NCBI RefSeq assembly: GCF_004295795.1
Contig: NZ_SEBR01000002.1
Location: forward strand, 1 to 64,000
DNA length: 64,000 nucleotides
Direction: 5' to 3'
DNA from: Flavobacterium sp.
GTDB lineage: Bacteria; Bacteroidota; Bacteroidia; Flavobacteriales; Flavobacteriaceae
Position numbers and translations under genes: made by a program. Each line of letters starts with the position of its first letter. Positions within the stretch are counted from its first letter, which is position 1. The notes under the pieces were generated by a model, which had not been told where the DNA came from, did not search any database, and worked only from the letters and a program-made list of their open reading frames with translations. This document shows positions 34,843-42,643 of this stretch, piece by piece.

Positions 34843-35997
34843 ATGGAATTTGATTTTTTGTCTCCCGTGGAAGACAATGTGCTGGAATTCGTAGGAAAAT
34901 TGTCGAGCCAGCATCTTGGGAGCAAAGTGACTTTTCACACAGAGGAGGATTTTCCTGACCTCGATAGCATCAGAATCGCCATTTTGGGCGTTTATGAAAA
35001 TCGCGGGTCCGGTTCGGTAACAACTGAAACGGACCTTTTTCATTTCCGAAAGGAGCTTTATTCGCTTTTCCCCGGAAATTGGGGCGTAGCTATTGCCGAT
35101 TTGGGAAATATCGTCGCGGGTGAATCTTTGTCGGACACCTATTATGCTTTGCAGAAAGCCTGCGCCGGATTGATCAAGAGGCGAATCATTCCGGTGATAA
35201 TCGGCGGAAGCCAGGATTTGACCTACTCAATCTATCGTGCCTACGACGAGCTGGAACAAATGGTGAACTTGACTGCGATCGACAGCCGGTTCGATTTTGG
35301 AAAAGGGGAAAATGATGCGGTTCCGGCACATTCTTATTTGTCGCGTATTGTCGTCGATGAGCCGAACAACCTTTTCAATTATTCGAATTTGGGGTATCAG
35401 ACCTATTATAATTCGCAGGAAGAAATCGACCTGATCGACAAGTTGTTTTTCGACGCTTACAGGTTGGGTGAAGTTTCGAACAACCTGACATTAGCCGAGC
35501 CCGTTATGCGCGACACTGATTTGGTTAGTTTGGATCTTGAGGCGGTGAAATCATCGGCGTCGGGCAACATGAGCCATTTCGTGCCAAACGGTTTTGACGG
35601 AAAAGAGATTTGTTCGCTGGCGCGTTACGCCGGAATCAGCGATAAGGTCAGCGCATTTGGTATCTTCGGTCACCACGGGTCGAAACACGAGGCGCCGCTT
35701 ATTGCACAGATAGTTTGGTACTTTGTCGAGGGTGTGCAATATCGCTCGAATGAGTATCCTTTCGGAAGCAAAGAATCCTACCTTAAATATATAGTTACCT
35801 CGGAAGATGATGAAATCGTATTCTACAAAAGCGACCGAACAGATCGTTGGTGGATCGAAATTCCGTTTATTTCAAATGTTAATAATAAATTAAAAAGAAA
35901 CACGTTATTACCATGTTCGTATGATGAATATCTGGCTGCTTGTAACCAGGAAATGCCAGAGCGATGGTGGAAGGCACAACGTAAGAATATTGTGTAA
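34843..35997 (+). CDS. ureohydrolase (arginase/formimidoylglutamase) family protein, degenerate metal site
   Basis: A 384-residue protein with the ureohydrolase fold. The family's metal motifs are recognisable but changed: GGSQD (121-125) in place of GGDHS, DSRFD (147-151) in place of DAHxD, and SLDLE (229-233) in place of SxDxD. Both ligand histidines are lost, so the dimanganese centre is probably absent and the protein is likely not a standard arginase or agmatinase. It is encoded three bases after topA and 243 bases before gldK, a position kept in gliding flavobacteria as far as I recall, which suggests a role near the type IX system or topA expression. Confidence 0.75.
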   Translation: MEFDFLSPVEDNVLEFVGKLSSQHLGSKVTFHTEEDFPDLDSIRIAILGVYENRGSGSVTTETDLFHFRKELYSLFPGNWGVAIADLGNIVAGESLSDTYYALQKACAGLIKRRIIPVIIGGSQDLTYSIYRAYDELEQMVNLTAIDSRFDFGKGENDAVPAHSYLSRIVVDEPNNLFNYSNLGYQTYYNSQEEIDLIDKLFFDAYRLGEVSNNLTLAEPVMRDTDLVSLDLEAVKSSASGNMSHFVPNGFDGKEICSLARYAGISDKVSAFGIFGHHGSKHEAPLIAQIVWYFVEGVQYRSNEYPFGSKESYLKYIVTSEDDEIVFYKSDRTDRWWIEIPFISNVNNKLKRNTLLPCSYDEYLAACNQEMPERWWKAQRKNIV

Positions 35998-36134
35998 GTG
36001 TAACATTGTCAGTTAAAGATGTAACTAAAACGTTTTCGTGAGATTTTACTTACAGAAATTGAATTAAAGTGTATTTTATCGATATTATTATGCATTTTGT
36101 CGATGAAATATTTTTTTATTCTGAAGTATAATTC

Positions 36135-36142
36135 TACATTTG
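36135..36142 (+). promoter_or_regulatory. TAnnTTTG promoter element of the gldKLMN operon
   Basis: TACATTTG lies 98 bases before the gldK ATG in an AT-rich, gene-free stretch (35998-36240). The leader would be about 90 bases. No good -33 element at the usual spacing. Confidence 0.45.
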
Positions 36143-36240
36143 AAACGTCAAAGAAATTTTAGAATTATTTATTGTTTTTTTAAAAAATTATAGATAGGTT
36201 TACGCCCTTAAAAAAGAAAACACACATAACCCAAATTTAT

Positions 36241-37644
36241 ATGAAGAAATTCGTTGCATTCACAGCATTTTTCGCTCTTTTGGCAAGCTGCGGCTCGAAC
36301 AACGGCAAAGGTGAGCTCGTTGGGGTGAAAGGGAAGAAGTGGCATCCGGAGAAACCTTACGGGATGGTTTTGATTCCTGGAGGTTCGTTCATCATGGGTA
36401 AATCGGATGACGATTTGGCGAATATTCAGGATGCGCCTACTAAGACGGTAACTGTTCGTTCATTTTACATGGATGAAACTGAAATAACAAATAGCGAATA
36501 CCGCCAGTTTGTGGAATGGGTAAAAGACTCTACGATTCGTGTGCGTCTTGCGATCCTTGCCGACGAGGTTGGTGGTGGAAGCACTGCCGGTGGCGGTGGC
36601 GGAAAGAGCAATGGAAAAGGTATCAGCGATTTCGCTTTCAACGATGCCGATCCAGCGAAAATGACGCCTTACGAAAAGTATATGTTCGAGAATTACTACA
36701 GCCAAGGTACTTCTGAAGATCCATATGCGGGAAGAAGGCTTAACAAAAAAGTAAAACTGATCAACGATACGAGCAAGTATCCTGATGAGTACTACACTGA
36801 GGTAATGGACAGTATGTATCTGCCGGTTGCGGAATCGTTCAACGGTTTGCGCACTGTAGATGTGAACAAATTGAAATTCCGTTATTCTTGGATGGATATC
36901 CAGGCTGCTGCTAAGGCGAAAGTAGGAAAACGCAGTCAGTTTATTAAGAATGAGCAGGTTAAAGTTTATCCAGATACAACTGTGTGGATCAAAGATTTCG
37001 CTTACTCTTATAATGAGCCGATGCACAACGATTACTTTTGGCACCAGGCTTACAGCGAGTATCCTGTAGTGGGTGTTACCTGGAAGCAAGCTAAAGCGTT
37101 TTGTGCTTGGAGAACTTTGAACAAGAATGCTTACATCAAGACTAAAAAAGGAAGAGATCTTATCAACTCTTTCCGTTTGCCTACAGAAGCTGAGTGGGAA
37201 TATTCTGCTCGTGGTGGTCTTGAGTCAGGATCTTACCCTTGGGGTGGTCCTTACACGAAGAATGACCGCGGCTGTTACTTGGCTAACTTCAAGCCAAACC
37301 GTGGGGATTACGCGGCAGATCAAGCGCTTTACACTGTAGAGGCAAAATCTTACGAGCCAAACGGATTCAACTTGTATAACATGGCTGGTAACGTCTCGGA
37401 GTGGACTGATTCTTCTTACGATCCTGCAGCTTATGAGTATGTTTCGACAATGAACCCAACAGTAGGCGACCAAACCAACATGCGTAAAGTAGTTCGCGGT
37501 GGTTCTTGGAAAGATGTCGCTTACTTCCTTCAGGTTTCAACACGTGATTTCGAGTATGCTGACACGGCCAGAAGCTACATCGGATTCAGAACTGTACAAG
37601 ATTACATGGGTATGCAGTTGACTGGCAAAGCGCCAAAAAGATAA
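36241..37644 (+). CDS. gldK: gliding motility/T9SS lipoprotein GldK
   Basis: A 467-residue outer-membrane lipoprotein (lipobox LLASC after the signal peptide) that forms, with GldN, the periplasmic ring of the type IX secretion system (PorK in Porphyromonas). The body is a formylglycine-generating-enzyme-like (SUMF1) fold: GMVLIPGGSFIMGKSDDD near the start, then FRLPTEAEWEYSARGG, PNGFNLYNMAGNVSEWT and VVRGGSWKD. The family is structural and not known to act as an enzyme. It opens the gldKLMN operon. Codons ending in T are more frequent here than in nearby genes. Confidence 0.96.
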   Translation: MKKFVAFTAFFALLASCGSNNGKGELVGVKGKKWHPEKPYGMVLIPGGSFIMGKSDDDLANIQDAPTKTVTVRSFYMDETEITNSEYRQFVEWVKDSTIRVRLAILADEVGGGSTAGGGGGKSNGKGISDFAFNDADPAKMTPYEKYMFENYYSQGTSEDPYAGRRLNKKVKLINDTSKYPDEYYTEVMDSMYLPVAESFNGLRTVDVNKLKFRYSWMDIQAAAKAKVGKRSQFIKNEQVKVYPDTTVWIKDFAYSYNEPMHNDYFWHQAYSEYPVVGVTWKQAKAFCAWRTLNKNAYIKTKKGRDLINSFRLPTEAEWEYSARGGLESGSYPWGGPYTKNDRGCYLANFKPNRGDYAADQALYTVEAKSYEPNGFNLYNMAGNVSEWTDSSYDPAAYEYVSTMNPTVGDQTNMRKVVRGGSWKDVAYFLQVSTRDFEYADTARSYIGFRTVQDYMGMQLTGKAPKR

Positions 37645-37704
37645 GAACCTTAATTATTTAACCACATAATTGTAGATTAACTTAACTAACTAAAAATTAT
37701 TATT

Positions 37705-38337
37705 ATGTCATTATTGAGTCCTAAAGTGATGAATTTCTGCTACGGTATGGGAGCGGCAGTTGTAATTGTTGGAGCGCTTTTCAAGATCCAGCACTATCCT
37801 GGAGCGGGTCCGCTTTTGATTATCGGTCTTTGTACTGAGGCGTTGATTTTCGGTCTTTCTGCTTTCGATCCTGTTGCTAAAGATCTCGATTGGTCATTGG
37901 TTTACCCTGAACTTGCGGGTGGGGAAGCTAAGGCAAAAGACAAAAAAGTTGAAAATCCAACAGAAGCACAAGGTTTGCTTTCTCAGAAGCTTGACAACTT
38001 GTTGAAAGAAGCTAAAATCGACGGCGAGCTTATGGCCAGCTTGGGAAGTAGCATCAAAAACTTCGAATCTGCTGCAAAAGGAATTTCTCCTACGGTAGAT
38101 GCAATCTCTTCTCAAAAGAAATACAGCGAAGAACTTACTACAGCTGCAGCTCAGTTGGAGTCATTGAACAGCTTGTATAAAATCCAGTTGGAAAGCGCTT
38201 CTCGCAACGCTCAAATCAACCAGGAAGTTGCTGAGAACAACCTAAAATTGAAAGATCAAATGCAATCGCTTACTTCGAACTTGTCTTCATTGAACAATGT
38301 TTACGGAGGTATGTTGTCTGCAATGGGAAGAAACTAA
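37705..38337 (+). CDS. gldL: T9SS motor subunit GldL
   Basis: A 210-residue inner-membrane protein with two membrane helices near the N-terminus (about 10-30 and 36-55; the conserved GALFKIQHYPGAGPLLI lies between and within them) and a long cytoplasmic coiled-coil-like region. With GldM it forms the proton-driven rotary motor that powers gliding and type IX secretion. The glutamate in the second helix (TEALIF) is the one known to be needed for energy coupling in this family. It lies 60 bases after gldK. Confidence 0.96.
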   Translation: MSLLSPKVMNFCYGMGAAVVIVGALFKIQHYPGAGPLLIIGLCTEALIFGLSAFDPVAKDLDWSLVYPELAGGEAKAKDKKVENPTEAQGLLSQKLDNLLKEAKIDGELMASLGSSIKNFESAAKGISPTVDAISSQKKYSEELTTAAAQLESLNSLYKIQLESASRNAQINQEVAENNLKLKDQMQSLTSNLSSLNNVYGGMLSAMGRN

Positions 38338-38382
38338 TTCCGGATCATTTTTTAATATTTAACTAACTAGCTAAAACAAAAA

Positions 38383-39924
38383 ATGGCAGGAGGAAAATTA
38401 ACCCCTAGACAAAAGATGATTAACCTGATGTATCTGGTTTTCATCGCGATGTTGGCATTGAACATGTCAAAAGAAGTACTATCGGCTTTCGGGTTGATGA
38501 ACGAGAAATTTGAGGCTTCTAACAAAGCTTCTATCGATAATAACAAGCAGTTGTTGGCTACACTTGACCAAAAAGGTGCAGAAAACGCTGGTTTGTTCGG
38601 AGAAGCTAAGAAGTCTGCAGATAAAATCGCTAAAATATCTAAAGATTTTTACGACTACATCGAGGTTTTGAAAAAAGACGCTCTTGTAGGAGTTGAGGTT
38701 GATAAGGATGGAAAACTTCCATACGAGTCAATGGATAAAGGAGCCGGAATTGACGAAGGTTGGTTTATCAGCGATAGCTATTCTCCAAAAGGGAAAGAGA
38801 TCGTTGAGAAAATGGGTAAGTATGTTGCTGATATGAAAGCGGCTGCTGGTTCCAATCCTAAACTTGTTCCGGTTGTTAAAGAAATCGAAGCAAAGTTCAA
38901 CACTGCTGATGTGAAAGACCGTGAAGGTGTTACTAAAAAGTACTTGAATTACCATTTCGAGCACTTCCCGGCAATCGCTTCACTTGCAAAATTGACTGCT
39001 TGGCAAAACGACGTTCAAAAGGCCGAAACTGATAGTTACAACAACCTTTTGGGTAAAGCTGCAATCGATGCCTCGTCAATGAAGAATTACACTGCATTGG
39101 TCGTTCTTGACAAAAACGCTTATTTCCAAGGCGAGAAGGTTACAGGTAAAGTTGTTTTGGGTCGTTATGACGAAAACACTAAGCCGACATCTTTCAAAGG
39201 TCCAGGTAAAATTGAAAATGGTCAGGCTGTAATTGATATGACTGCTGGTTCTATTGGTGAGCAAAAAATCGCTGGTGAATTTTCATTCCTTGAAGACGGT
39301 AAGCCGGTTCCATTGAAATTCGAAGGAAAATATGTTGTTGTGCCACGTCCTTCAGGAGCCAACATCTCTGCTGATAAAATGAACGTAGTATACCGCGGAC
39401 TTCCAAACCCGATGACAATCTCTGTCTCAGGTGTTGCTGATAGCGATGTAAAAGCTTCTGCTGCAGGTTTGTCAAGTGCTGGTGGAAAAGGTAAATACAA
39501 CCTTAACCCAGGAAGTGGAACAGAAGTTACAGTTAACGTAAACGCTAAGATGTCTGACGGAAAATCTGTCACTGACAGAAAAGTGTTCCGTATCAAAAAC
39601 ATTCCTGGACCTCAAGGAGCGATCGGTGGTCAAATTGGGGATTCCAAAGGGGCTAAGTCTCGTCTTGAAGTTTCTACGGTTTCTGCGAAACTGGAAGACT
39701 TCCTTTACGATCTTGACTTTAGAGTTACCCAGTTTACTTTCAAAGTTCCAGGACAGGCAGCTGTTGTCGTGAACGGCGATAAAGTTGATTCTCGTTGTAA
39801 AGCGGCTTTGGCTCGTGCTACACGTGGTGACGTTATCACAATCAGCGATATCAAAACTGTAATTACAAATGCGCCAACGGTAACAACCAAGAAATGTTCA
39901 CCGGTGCTTTACGAAATACAATAA
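38383..39924 (+). CDS. gldM: T9SS motor subunit GldM
   Basis: A 513-residue protein anchored by one N-terminal membrane helix (LMYLVFIAMLALNM, about 14-33) with a long periplasmic part of four domains that reaches from the GldL motor toward the GldK/GldN ring. The start MAGGKLTPRQKMINLMYLV is typical. The conserved arginine before the helix is present. It lies 45 bases after gldL and 44 before gldN. Confidence 0.97.
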   Translation: MAGGKLTPRQKMINLMYLVFIAMLALNMSKEVLSAFGLMNEKFEASNKASIDNNKQLLATLDQKGAENAGLFGEAKKSADKIAKISKDFYDYIEVLKKDALVGVEVDKDGKLPYESMDKGAGIDEGWFISDSYSPKGKEIVEKMGKYVADMKAAAGSNPKLVPVVKEIEAKFNTADVKDREGVTKKYLNYHFEHFPAIASLAKLTAWQNDVQKAETDSYNNLLGKAAIDASSMKNYTALVVLDKNAYFQGEKVTGKVVLGRYDENTKPTSFKGPGKIENGQAVIDMTAGSIGEQKIAGEFSFLEDGKPVPLKFEGKYVVVPRPSGANISADKMNVVYRGLPNPMTISVSGVADSDVKASAAGLSSAGGKGKYNLNPGSGTEVTVNVNAKMSDGKSVTDRKVFRIKNIPGPQGAIGGQIGDSKGAKSRLEVSTVSAKLEDFLYDLDFRVTQFTFKVPGQAAVVVNGDKVDSRCKAALARATRGDVITISDIKTVITNAPTVTTKKCSPVLYEIQ

Positions 39925-39968
39925 GAATTTAAGTTATCCGTTAACCTACATAACTTAACAGTTAAAAC

Positions 39969-40955
39969 ATGAAACTCAGAAACCTTTTAGTAATAGTGTG
40001 CGCGGCGGCTGCGAGTCATTCATTTGGCCAGTCTAACTTGCTCAATGCAAAGAATCCGGATGAAATCGGCAAAAAGACGCCTGCACAGATGATTTCCGAT
40101 AACGATAAACCACTTCCTTACGGATATGTGCACGATCGCGACGTCCTGATGGGTAAGACAGTCTGGGAATACGTTGATCTTGATCAGCGTGTGAACTTTC
40201 CGATGTACTATCCGGTAGATACGGCGAACATCGGTAAAGACAGACGTTCTTTGTTCAATGTTTTGCTTGCCAATATCCAAAACGGTAAGATCACTGAGGT
40301 TTATGCTGACGAGTATTTCAACACAAAGAAAACGTTGAAAGACATGGAGTCTGTATTTACTTATATCGATACGTTGGACGCCGGACGTGATGAACTTAAC
40401 AACAACCGCGACTTGTATTTCCCACGCACAACAAAAGCTGTCGTGAAGAAAGACAAGAAAGGTCGTATCATCTCATCTACGCCAGGCGGAACGGTTCCAG
40501 CACAAAAACAATTGGCTGCTGAATACATCAACAAGACTGAATTGACTCCACAAGACGTGAAAGGTTACCGTATCAAAGGATATTGGTATTTCGACAAACG
40601 TCAGGGCGAAATGAAGTATCGTATGTTGGCCATTTGTCCACTTGCCATCGAGGCACGTGACATTGGTAAAGAAAAAGCAGATCCGATTGAATTGTTTTGG
40701 GTGTATTTCCCTTCTGTCCGCGAGATTTTGCACGAGCACAAAGCTTTCAACGAACGCAACTCGGCAATGCCAATCTCGTTTGACCATTTGTTGAATTCAC
40801 GCCGTTTCAGCGGGGAGATCTACAAAGAAGAGAACGTTTACGGTGACCGCCAGATTGCCGACTACATGAAAGACAATGCTCAAATGCAACTTTTGGAGTC
40901 AGAACGTATCAAAGACAAGATCCGCGATTTTGAACAAGATATGTGGAATTACTGA
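39969..40955 (+). CDS. gldN: gliding motility/T9SS ring protein GldN
   Basis: A 328-residue periplasmic protein with a signal peptide (ending HSFGQS). It matches GldN/PorN, the partner of GldK in the ring: LPYGYVHDRDVLMGKTVWEY near the N-terminus, then GYWYFDKRQGEMKYRML and PIELFWVYFPSVREIL. It is the last gene of the operon and is followed 17 bases later by a strong terminator. Confidence 0.96.
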   Translation: MKLRNLLVIVCAAAASHSFGQSNLLNAKNPDEIGKKTPAQMISDNDKPLPYGYVHDRDVLMGKTVWEYVDLDQRVNFPMYYPVDTANIGKDRRSLFNVLLANIQNGKITEVYADEYFNTKKTLKDMESVFTYIDTLDAGRDELNNNRDLYFPRTTKAVVKKDKKGRIISSTPGGTVPAQKQLAAEYINKTELTPQDVKGYRIKGYWYFDKRQGEMKYRMLAICPLAIEARDIGKEKADPIELFWVYFPSVREILHEHKAFNERNSAMPISFDHLLNSRRFSGEIYKEENVYGDRQIADYMKDNAQMQLLESERIKDKIRDFEQDMWNY

Positions 40956-40971
40956 AATTCTTGAATCATAC

Positions 40972-41001
40972 AAAAACCCTCGCTTTTTAGTGAGGGTTTT
41001 T
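40972..41001 (+). terminator. terminator of the gldKLMN operon
   Basis: A 13-bp stem (AAAAACCCTCGCT with AGTGAGGGTTTTT, one G-U pair) with a TTTT loop and further T after it, 17 bases from the gldN stop. Confidence 0.9.
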
Positions 41002-41025
41002 TTGTTTACAGACGTTTCTGTCTCT

Positions 41026-41091
41026 TCTGCTTCTGCTTCTGCTTCTGCTACCGCTACTGCCACTGCAACTGCAACTGCTACCGCCAGTGCC
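41026..41091. repeat. hexanucleotide repeat, 11 units
   Basis: Four perfect TCTGCT units are followed by seven degenerate units of the form ACNGCN or AGTGCC. Read in the frame starting at 41026 it would encode (Ser-Ala)4(Thr-Ala)6(Ser-Ala), with nearly all variation at third codon positions. There is no plausible gene around it: the frame crosses the operon terminator on one side and the FAD gene on the other. Confidence 0.7.
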
Positions 41092-41146
41092 AACTCTTTA
41101 CCCCTGAACACTTCCGCCACTCAAGCGAAATCGGTACTTTTACGCC

Positions 41147-42190
41147 ATGACAGATTACATCATCGTTGGTGCCGGATTGGCCGGATTGGCCTTCGCGCAA
41201 ACAGCGTTAAAAAACGGAAAGTCCATTCTCGTTTTCGACAACGATTCCCAACATTCGTCCCAAACCGCTGCCGGAGTTTACAATCCGGTTATACTGAAAC
41301 GTTTCAGCAAGCTTCAGGATGCACAATTGCAACTCGATTCCGTCAAGCAATTTTATGCCGAAATCGAAGCGACCATCGGCAGGAAGTACAACATCGATAT
41401 GCCAATCCTGCGTCGGTTTGCGTCGGTCGAAGAACAGAACAATTGGTTTATCGCATCCGAAAAAGAAGGGCTTTCACCGTTTCTGTCGACGAAAATCGTC
41501 CGTGACAAATTCCGCGGCATCGATTCACCTTTCGACTTTGGCCTTGTCGAGCAAACCGGATTCGTCGACACACAAGCGTTTTTGGCCGATTTCCGACAGT
41601 TTCTCAAAGCTTCCGACTCCTATTCGGGCGAAACGTTCGATTATACGAAATTGACACATCATGACGATTTTGTGAAATATGGGAATTTCGAAGCCAAGCA
41701 AGTCGTTTTCTGCGAAGGTTTTGGGATCAAATCAAATCCGTATTTCAACTATTTGCCGCTCGAAGGCACGAAAGGCGAAATTATTGTCATCAAAGCGAAT
41801 CTTGAACCGAACGCGATAATCAAAGGTGGTGTTTTCATATTGCCAAACGGCGACGGAACATTCAAAGTCGGGGCGACATACGAATGGATCGACAAAACAG
41901 AGATCCCGTCCGAAGCAGCGAAACAGGAATTGATCGAAAAGCTAAAGGAAATCATAAACGTCGACTTTGAAGTCATCGACCAAAAAGCAGGCATCCGCCC
42001 CACGGTAAAAGACAGAAAGCCGATGGTGGGAACGCATCCGATCCATCCAAATTTCCACATCCTGAACGGACTTGGAACAAGAGGCGTGATGCTTGGCCCA
42101 ACAATGGCCAAACTGCTTTACGACGCTATCGAATCAGGAGCTGAAATCCCCTTGAATGTCAATATCACGCGCTTCCCTTATAACGGCTAA
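41147..42190 (+). CDS. FAD-dependent oxidoreductase (DAO family)
   Basis: A 347-residue flavoenzyme of the D-amino-acid oxidase/glycine oxidase type. The N-terminal dinucleotide-binding motif is YIIVGAGLAGLAFAQ (GxGxxG), and the C-terminal FAD contact is LNGLGTRGVMLGP. It would oxidise an amine or amino acid; the substrate is unknown. TACTTTTA, close to the -7 consensus, lies about seven bases upstream. The gene follows gldN but is separated by a terminator, so it is not part of that operon. Its 3' end overlaps the convergent DUF983 gene by 26 bases. Confidence 0.85.
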   Translation: MTDYIIVGAGLAGLAFAQTALKNGKSILVFDNDSQHSSQTAAGVYNPVILKRFSKLQDAQLQLDSVKQFYAEIEATIGRKYNIDMPILRRFASVEEQNNWFIASEKEGLSPFLSTKIVRDKFRGIDSPFDFGLVEQTGFVDTQAFLADFRQFLKASDSYSGETFDYTKLTHHDDFVKYGNFEAKQVVFCEGFGIKSNPYFNYLPLEGTKGEIIVIKANLEPNAIIKGGVFILPNGDGTFKVGATYEWIDKTEIPSEAAKQELIEKLKEIINVDFEVIDQKAGIRPTVKDRKPMVGTHPIHPNFHILNGLGTRGVMLGPTMAKLLYDAIESGAEIPLNVNITRFPYNG

Positions 42191-42560
42191 TCGCGTCCGG
42201 ATCGTAATCGACAAACATATTGATGTAAATATTGCGCGAAAATCTCGTGATCACGGGCATCAACAAAATCTCGATGGCAAAAATCCATCCGAAAGATTGC
42301 AACATCGTTCCGCCAAAAGCATAAGTCAGCCCGAAGATCAACATTCCCAGCAAGACGCCCAAGCCGTAACTCACATACATCGCTCCAAAGAAAAACGAGG
42401 TTTCGATCTTGTAGACGAATCCGCATTTGCGACAATTTCTATGCATTTTGAGATTGTCGGCCAGCGCGTAAGGATTGTTATTCACGAACATTTTGTCTTC
42501 GTGGCACTTCGGACAAGTTCCTGTTAAAATGCTATAGAGTTTGCTACCTTTTTTTAACAT
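42165..42560 (-). CDS. DUF983 zinc-ribbon membrane protein
   Basis: A 131-residue protein with an N-terminal zinc ribbon (CPKC and CRKC, about residues 17-20 and 43-46) and two membrane helices. Its function is unknown. The start at 42560 gives the typical N-terminus (MLKKGSKLYSILTG); a longer frame upstream would add residues across the promoter element at 42606. The 3' end overlaps the FAD gene on the other strand. Confidence 0.82.
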   Translation of the reverse strand: MLKKGSKLYSILTGTCPKCHEDKMFVNNNPYALADNLKMHRNCRKCGFVYKIETSFFFGAMYVSYGLGVLLGMLIFGLTYAFGGTMLQSFGWIFAIEILLMPVITRFSRNIYINMFVDYDPDAISRYKGSA

Positions 42561-42605
42561 TTGCAAAAAATTTCGCGCGAGAAGTTTATCCGTGAATTTC
42601 CGCCA

Positions 42606-42613
42606 CAAAATTA
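42606..42613 (-). promoter_or_regulatory. TAnnTTTG promoter element of the DUF983 gene
   Basis: TAATTTTG on the minus strand, 46 bases before the DUF983 ATG and 31 bases before the divergent ABC-F gene. Confidence 0.4.
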
Positions 42614-42643
42614 CGGATTCGCGTCCGTAAAAAATCGCCAATA

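Noticed and set aside
40899..41120. Minus-strand frame with an Ala-Val/Ala-Glu repeat
   Set aside because: It runs through the gldN terminator and the 3' end of gldN, and its repeat is only the complement of the hexamer array.
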